Assembly: GCA_038501625.1 (NCBI GenBank)
Contig: JAZAYU010000012.1
Span: forward strand, 1,116,001-1,180,000
Direction: 5' to 3'
Source: Corbicula japonica
Lineage: Eukaryota > Mollusca > Bivalvia > Venerida > Cyrenidae
Length of the DNA stretch: 64,000 nt
A program made the position numbers and the translations under genes. The notes under the pieces were generated by a model. It made no database searches. It was not told the DNA's origin and saw only the letters and a program-made list of their open reading frames with translations. Of this stretch, positions 58,839 through 64,000 are shown in pieces (positions within the stretch are counted from its first letter, which is position 1; every line of letters begins with the position of its first letter).

Positions 58839-59306
58839 CTGTATAAGAACTAATATTGGCGGGGGTTTAATTTTGGCTATATTGGCGGTCAGTGTAAGAT
58901 GCGCCAATATAAAACACCGCCAATAAAAATCCTCGTCAATTTAAAACACCGCCAATTCAATATCTGGAAGGTATCGGATGAAAAAAGATTGTTGAATGTT
59001 TCTAAATTATGTACATTCTTCGAACAAGTAGGTAAACTTATAATGCGTCAACAAAAGGAATATAATTGGAATATCAAACAAAGCAATTTAGTACTGTATT
59101 AGGTAGCTGCGATAATGTTTTCACATTCAAAATTTAACAATAGAATAACTGCGACGTTTACCTTTCTCTTCCATTGTCAAATTTCCGCCATTTTTCAAGG
59201 GTTTTATTTTGGCGGTCTAGCTTGTTAGCGCCAATATATGACCCCGCCAATACAAAACACTTAAATACGCCAAAATTTGACACCGCCAATATTAAGCGCT
59301 ATACAG
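58839..59306. mobile_element. TA-flanked element with TTGGCGG motifs, 468 bp
   Basis: The termini CTGTATAAGAACTAATATTG plus GCGG and 'ccgccaatattaagcgctat' plus ACAG are imperfect inverted repeats with TA outside each tip (58837-58838, 59307-59308). TTGGCGG or its complement CCGCCAA recurs many times near both ends ('accgccaataaaaatcctcg', 'accgccaattcaatatc', 'ccccgccaatacaaaacac'). No transposase. Confidence 0.8.
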
Positions 59307-59308
59307 TA

Positions 59309-61360
59309 TTTTTTCAGAGAGATTATTTTAAAAAAAAACTTCGCAAAATGAAACTTTGAAAATATCCTTTAGAGTTAAGTTTGAACTAGAACTTAATTAA
59401 TTGTGATACAAGAGTCACATTTAAGACAGTTTAAGCACAGTTTGTACCCATTGAAAAAAAAACACAATAACTTCTTAAATGTAAGCAAACGCGGTTTGTA
59501 ACCTCATTTACCTAAAATAGAACAGCATTTGAAGTTCAATTATGTCAAAAAATAACTAACTATAAAATATTATCTCGATTTTTAAGTTTGGTTAAACTGC
59601 TCAACAGATTGTATGCTGCCCGACAGGATATACACTCACTCAAAGTTCTAATTGGTGATACATTGTATATATTTACAATGTATGCTAGTTTCGTTTATTC
59701 CCTAGGTCAAGAGAGGTTGTGAAAAGAACTGTTTTGTCTTGAAATCAATTGTTAAATGTCTTTTTAATCATTATCGATTGTTTTCTTAGATAAATCGAAT
59801 ACCGTTTACTTACACTGCAGGGTCAACATTAGAACAATCTTATATGAAATGGAGATAATTGTAAAATTTGGTACATTGAAGGGGATTTATTTAAACAAAA
59901 ATGCTGCTGATTAATAAGATTTTATGTTTTTCCTACTAACGAGGTGTCCTTTTAAATGAAAACAAGAAGTTTAGAACAATTTTCTGGTTGCTTGACCTTC
60001 AATTTCATTAAATGCATTTTAAGAAAACTTTTGGATAATTCTTGTTAAATTGATCCAAATTCAATTTTTACAAGATTAAAACTTAAATTGAAAACTGTTG
60101 TTGGCAACTGATTACAAATAAAGAGTTAAGTCAATGTCATTCTCAGAAAAAATATGGACAAAAAGTGACAAATTAGAACGTTGGGTGAGTGTATACTTTA
60201 AGGAATACATCACGATTATGAGTCTCTAGGAATAGCACATACTCGAAGACGTGTTTGCTTGTGAATGTTAATACGCTTCCCATCCCAGCATTATGGGATC
60301 AGCATGGCGACTACCGCAAAACAGCATTTAACAACCACTGTTCGGAATGCTCTTGAAATCCCAGAAAATATTGAAGTTTAAAAGTAATTGCTAAATCATT
60401 GGTATGTGCATCATTGAAAGTAATTAAAAGCAAACGGTTGAGACGCGGGTTTTTTTTGCAAAAAAATTCTAAATATCATAAAACGTGTTTAATATTTACT
60501 TCTTCATTTGCTGAGCTGTAATTTTAAACACAGAAAACGTTTTGTTTCAACTTTTATTGGAATATTCAAATATCATTTTACAATGACTGTGAACAACGTC
60601 TTTCTACAAAAAAATCAAATTAATAAAATACAATACAATTACGTTCTTCTACACAATTTACAGTCAAGATCAATGCTTACTTCACTTAAAACTCGACGAA
60701 TTCTCATGTCTTGTATTCCGTAAACAGATGTAGTATATTCTAAACCCTTACATAAAGTATTGACTGAGATCATCTTAATGGAAATAAAGCCTTAGGAAAA
60801 TGTTCGAGTTGCTGGATTATTTGAGAACTGATGTATTCAAATTGTTGAACTAGAAATCAGTATAATTAAAGACTCTTTGGTAAACAGTTTTCAGGAAATA
60901 TTGCTTGTTTGCCTTGAGGCGGTTTCTTCTTTTAGAAAAAAAGATCTGAATAAAGAGATCCGTCGCAAATCTTCGGAGTATATTATCAATTTGCGCTCAG
61001 TATAACTTTATGATTTCTTTTGTAATGTTCAGGTCAAAATCCTCCGCTTTGTTTGAGAGCTCATTGAACCAGAAAAGCACTCTTAAACATCTACGGGACA
61101 AAACCATTTCGTTGTCATTCTTTTTATTCCTCTCACGTAAACATATAATACTACTCAAAATTTGATAAGGGCCACTTTTGTAGTCTGCAATTATTATTTG
61201 TTAAGATTAACATTTTTTAAAGTTTATAATACATCAATTTTTGTGTTGTTTACTTGATGAAACCGATGAATAAGCCATCTGACTAGAATTATTCAACTAA
61301 AACATGATTTTTTTATTATATTCATAGTACCAGACTTTCAATATGAACTTGAAATATTAA
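59309..61360. other. A+T-rich DNA, nothing recognised
   Basis: No supported exon; the frame at 60508-60723 has no domain. Confidence 0.45.
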
Positions 61361-61362
61361 AC

Positions 61363-61383
61363 AGATAGATAGATAGATAGATA
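61363..61383. repeat. (GATA)n tail
   Basis: About five GATA units; on the minus strand they form the (ATCT)n tail of the LINE. Confidence 0.9.
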
Positions 61384-61481
61384 TTCTTTATTCCTCCAAG
61401 AGAAGAGCAGCAAATAAATTAAACAAACAAAAATATACACAAATACAAATGTTACACATAATATACAAAAGGAGCGCAAAC

Positions 61482-61483
<2 letters not shown>

Positions 61484-61539
<56 letters not shown>
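61484..61539. repeat. (AC)n microsatellite
   Basis: About 28 pure AC units. The Val/Cys frame across it (61357-61593, minus) is an artefact. Confidence 0.97.
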
Positions 61540-61541
<2 letters not shown>

Positions 61542-61586
61542 ACAGTTCAAACTTATAAATGGAAATGTATATAAAATACAAAAAAG

Positions 61587-61591
<5 letters not shown>

Positions 61592-61672
<81 letters not shown>
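61592..61672. repeat. (AT)n microsatellite
   Basis: About 40 pure AT units followed by 'acatacaga'. Confidence 0.97.
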
Positions 61673-61676
<4 letters not shown>

Positions 61677-61933
61677 CAGACGATATATAGATTTAACAAA
61701 TACACCACTCGGTAAATTCAGTCACAAAGTATTAAGATCTGGGCTTACCCGAAACGAAATGGTAAGAGAGATCTTGTGGATTGGACATGATTATTTTCAA
61801 TACTTTTTTTTCGGTATTACAGTACTAAGACCCCACAATTTGATCTGTGCTTACCCGAAACGAAATGGTAAGAGAGATCTCGTGGAATATACACGCACAT
61901 ATGCATCTAATATAATGTGTTAGTTACATTAAT

Positions 61934-62933
61934 TTAGTATTTTTGTACTCTTTCTATTTGATAAAATAAACTCTTACACATATAATGTAGGAAGCGAACT
62001 ATTAATTTAAAACAGTTAACTCGTGTGAGATTATCGAGATCAAAACTTACAAGACCTGATATTAATTCAATAACCTGATTTCTTGGGGACATCTCGCAAA
62101 ACTTTTCAAAATATTTATCACCAATATAGCTATGCATGTGTTTCCAAAGATTGTATCGGAGACTATCTTTGTTTACACAAAACAATACAAGATGCACGGA
62201 TATTGAAGCAGTACATATTTTACACTTTGAGCAGTGGGAGTCGAAATCTCTGGAAAATAATTTTGAAAGAATAATGACTACAGTTCGGCAAAATGGGAGA
62301 TAATCTCTGTATAACTCGCAAAAGCGCCAAGCATTACACAGTATAATTTCATTGTGGATACTGTAGAACTCACAAAGTTTGTTATCAAGTAATATATTAT
62401 TTGTAAATTCAAATGTAGCCTTGGTCGCAATGCTTTTCTTTACCATATTTTTCCAACATGGCAACTTTGGAAAAACCAGTTTGTAGAGTTTAATCAACAG
62501 AACTGAATGCGAAACTCGGTCAAAACATTGGCGTACGTCAAGAAAACACTTGTATAATTTTGAGTCGTGTTCTTGAGCGAAATAAATGCTTTCGCGAACA
62601 AAAAATGAAGTAATAGTGCAACTCATGTTTTTTCTGAAAACCACCTTGAAGTTGATTTATGTTTAACATTGTGTTGTTTGAGTCTATAATGTGCAAAATA
62701 ACTTTCTCATATAACTTTAGAATAGAAGAGCATAGCGAAATCGCACGATAGCTATCGGGATCCTTTTTGTTTTTAGTACCTCCTTTAAAAACTGTGGTGA
62801 TATACCCTCTTTTCAAGTCAGTTGGTATATAAGAGAAATCAGACATAGCTTGAAAAAAGTTAGTTAATGCGGTAATTAGTAACCGTTTTTGATCAGATAA
62901 AGTGCACCGTATCCCGTTAAAAAGCATTTTCAT
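61934..62933 (-). pseudogene. Reverse transcriptase of a non-LTR element, frameshifted and deleted
   Basis: Reverse transcriptase copies the element's RNA at the nicked target. The upstream frame (62933 down to about 62640) reads IPTDLKRGYITTVFKGGTKN, then DPDSYRAISLCSSILKLYEKV and LQGGFQKK, the fingers region and the 'P-x-N/S-Y-R-x-I-S-L' motif. A frameshift near 62640 moves to the second frame, which continues FLDVRQCFDRVSHSVLLIKL, with the first catalytic Asp (motif A, usually F-x-D-x-x-x-A-F-D). The YADD motif is absent: after 'LLIKLYKL' the sequence jumps to a C-terminal region with Cys-rich CSKCKIC and SLRYNLWKHM, so several hundred bases are deleted. It is not functional. The clade was not assigned. 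Confidence 0.8.
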
Positions 62934-62993
62934 CGACAGTTAACCTCCATTATCAATCGACTGTCGTTTTCTCAAACATTCAAAGACAAATAC

Positions 62994-63025
62994 GAGGGCG
63001 GATCAAAAAGTTCGTGGACTTTTGT
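62994..63025 (+). mobile_element. Mariner-type terminus, single end
   Basis: 'cgagggcggatcaaaaagtt' plus 'cgtggact', preceded by TA ('aaatacgag'), resembles a mariner left end. No complementary end was found within the window, so the rest may lie beyond 64000 or be lost. Confidence 0.45.
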
Positions 63026-64000
63026 CATTGCATCTTAATTTGAAACACGTTCGCAATAAATTATATATTAAATTAAATCAGAAAACAAACGTAACAAACT
63101 GAACTAAAATATTCATATATTTAATCGAATTCAAAAGCGCGTCGCTTATTTGAATAACCTTGGTAACACGTAGTCGGCGCACGCCGTTGCCATTGTACTT
63201 TATAAAGCATAAACCTGTCAATAAAAACAAAACTACTAGTGGAAAAAGAGCCAAACTTCGCAACGTCAAAGCACGGTATACAAATGATGTCATGCCGAAA
63301 TTTTACATCATTCTGACTATGCCTTATAAAAACAGTCAATATTTAAGAGAGCTATTACCAACGTTAAAACGTCAGAAATGTCGCCGTCATATATCGCCCG
63401 GAAATACGCGCTATTATAAAATTCTGTCATGGTCTTTGAAAATCACCTCATGAAAAGCTATAATAATTTAGCAGACGCAAATGAAAACTTCCGTAAGCCG
63501 AGCTCTAGTTTTTAAGTGGTACCATTGTTTTTTTTACGGTCAGAAGAGCCATTAAAAAGGACTGGGGTAAGGAAAAAAGAAAAAAAAACGGCGTTACGGC
63601 AGTGACGTCAAGCCGGGAGGTTATTGAAGCGGACTAAATTCTAACTATTATGGCGCTTTTCGAGCTATTCTAGACTGAATGAGGTACCTTGCAACGGATA
63701 TTGCCAAACAAATGACATTTAAAGGTGTGTTAATAATTAACTAACAAATATGTTTTTTTCAAAAAATGTTTTTGTTTGGTATTTGAATCATAACAAAGTC
63801 ATTTATTATCAAATAAGAATAAATAAGTTATTTATAATTTTAATTAAACTTGAGTAACAGCTACACAGACTGTGTCCACAATGCAAAGACTTGTGATATA
63901 TTAACAAATACAAATTTGTAATGAGTTTTTTTTACAGTTACACGCCCTTTGCTAAAGTACCGCGATACTGTGGGTATTGCATTCCCGGTCGTTTCTTCGG
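63026..64000. other. Window end, no supported gene
   Basis: The overlapping frames at 63078-63453 on both strands may belong to the mariner-like element whose end is at 62994, but no transposase motif is readable. A possible splice acceptor is at 63937. Confidence 0.4.

Larger units (their letters stand above)
61361..62935 (-). mobile_element. Non-LTR retrotransposon (LINE) remnant, minus strand
   Basis: The minus strand carries broken reverse-transcriptase coding (61934-62933), then a 3' region and, at 61363-61383, an ATCT tetranucleotide tail just after 'ggaataaagaatatct', a typical LINE 3' terminus. The 3' region includes a short direct duplication ('cttacccgaaacgaaatggt' at about 61746 and 61852) and (AC)n and (TA)n tracts. 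The 5' part is missing, as in most LINE copies. Confidence 0.8.
54497..64000 (+). other. Presumed receptor intron 3, open at the window edge
   Basis: The donor 'gtaagt' at 54497 starts an intron whose acceptor I cannot place. Everything downstream that I can recognise is transposon or simple repeat. A possible acceptor at 63937 is noted under findings. Confidence 0.5.

Noticed and set aside
61357..61593. Val/Cys-rich minus-strand frame
   Set aside because: Translation of the (AC)n microsatellite in the LINE 3' region.

Overview
The window looks like nuclear DNA of a bivalve mollusc. It is strongly A+T-rich, almost entirely non-coding and packed with dispersed repeats. It has spliced exons with GT-AG borders and a metazoan NMDA-type glutamate receptor. 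The repeat at 24888-25165, with its 'agttatggccc' and 'gtccgaggacacattctag' blocks, is of a kind I associate with bivalve genomes. The species cannot be named from the sequence alone. There are no operons, CRISPR arrays, rRNA genes or canonical tRNA genes.

One real gene is visible, on the + strand from about 40.9 to 54.5 kb. It is an NMDA-type ionotropic glutamate receptor subunit resembling GluN3. Three exons can be placed: 40869-41446 (amino-terminal domain), 42598-43636 (rest of that domain, ligand-binding half S1, M1, pore loop, M3) and 54363-54496 (start of S2). Their splice phases agree (2, then 0, then 2). The 5' exons (signal peptide, first part of the amino-terminal domain) and the 3' exons (rest of S2, M4, tail) were not found, so the gene is partial here. 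Intron 1 is about 1.15 kb and holds two transposon remnants. Intron 2 is about 10.7 kb and holds a 79-bp tandem array, palindromic elements, a long inverted repeat, a CACGTG-rich 24-bp array and a 30/39-bp minisatellite of about 1.6 kb.

The first 40 kb hold a decayed Tc1/mariner element (1762-2977), a 2.3-kb minisatellite of 21-bp units (5317-7662) and many short non-autonomous elements with terminal inverted repeats. Some of these have TA or TTAA at the ends. There are also tRNA-derived SINE-like copies and several unclassified dispersed repeats present two to five times. Downstream of the last visible exon are two adjacent mariner-like elements, a TA-flanked element built around a TTGGCGG motif, and a broken non-LTR retrotransposon on the minus strand (about 61361-62935) carrying (AC)n, (TA)n and an ATCT tail. 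The long open reading frames in the two minisatellites exist because the unit lengths are multiples of three; I do not call them genes.

I see no convincing multi-gene system. The most interesting material is the receptor's pore-tip residue, the array-laden intron, the higher-order structure of the 21-bp array, and the small inverted-repeat families, most of them in two or more copies in this one window.
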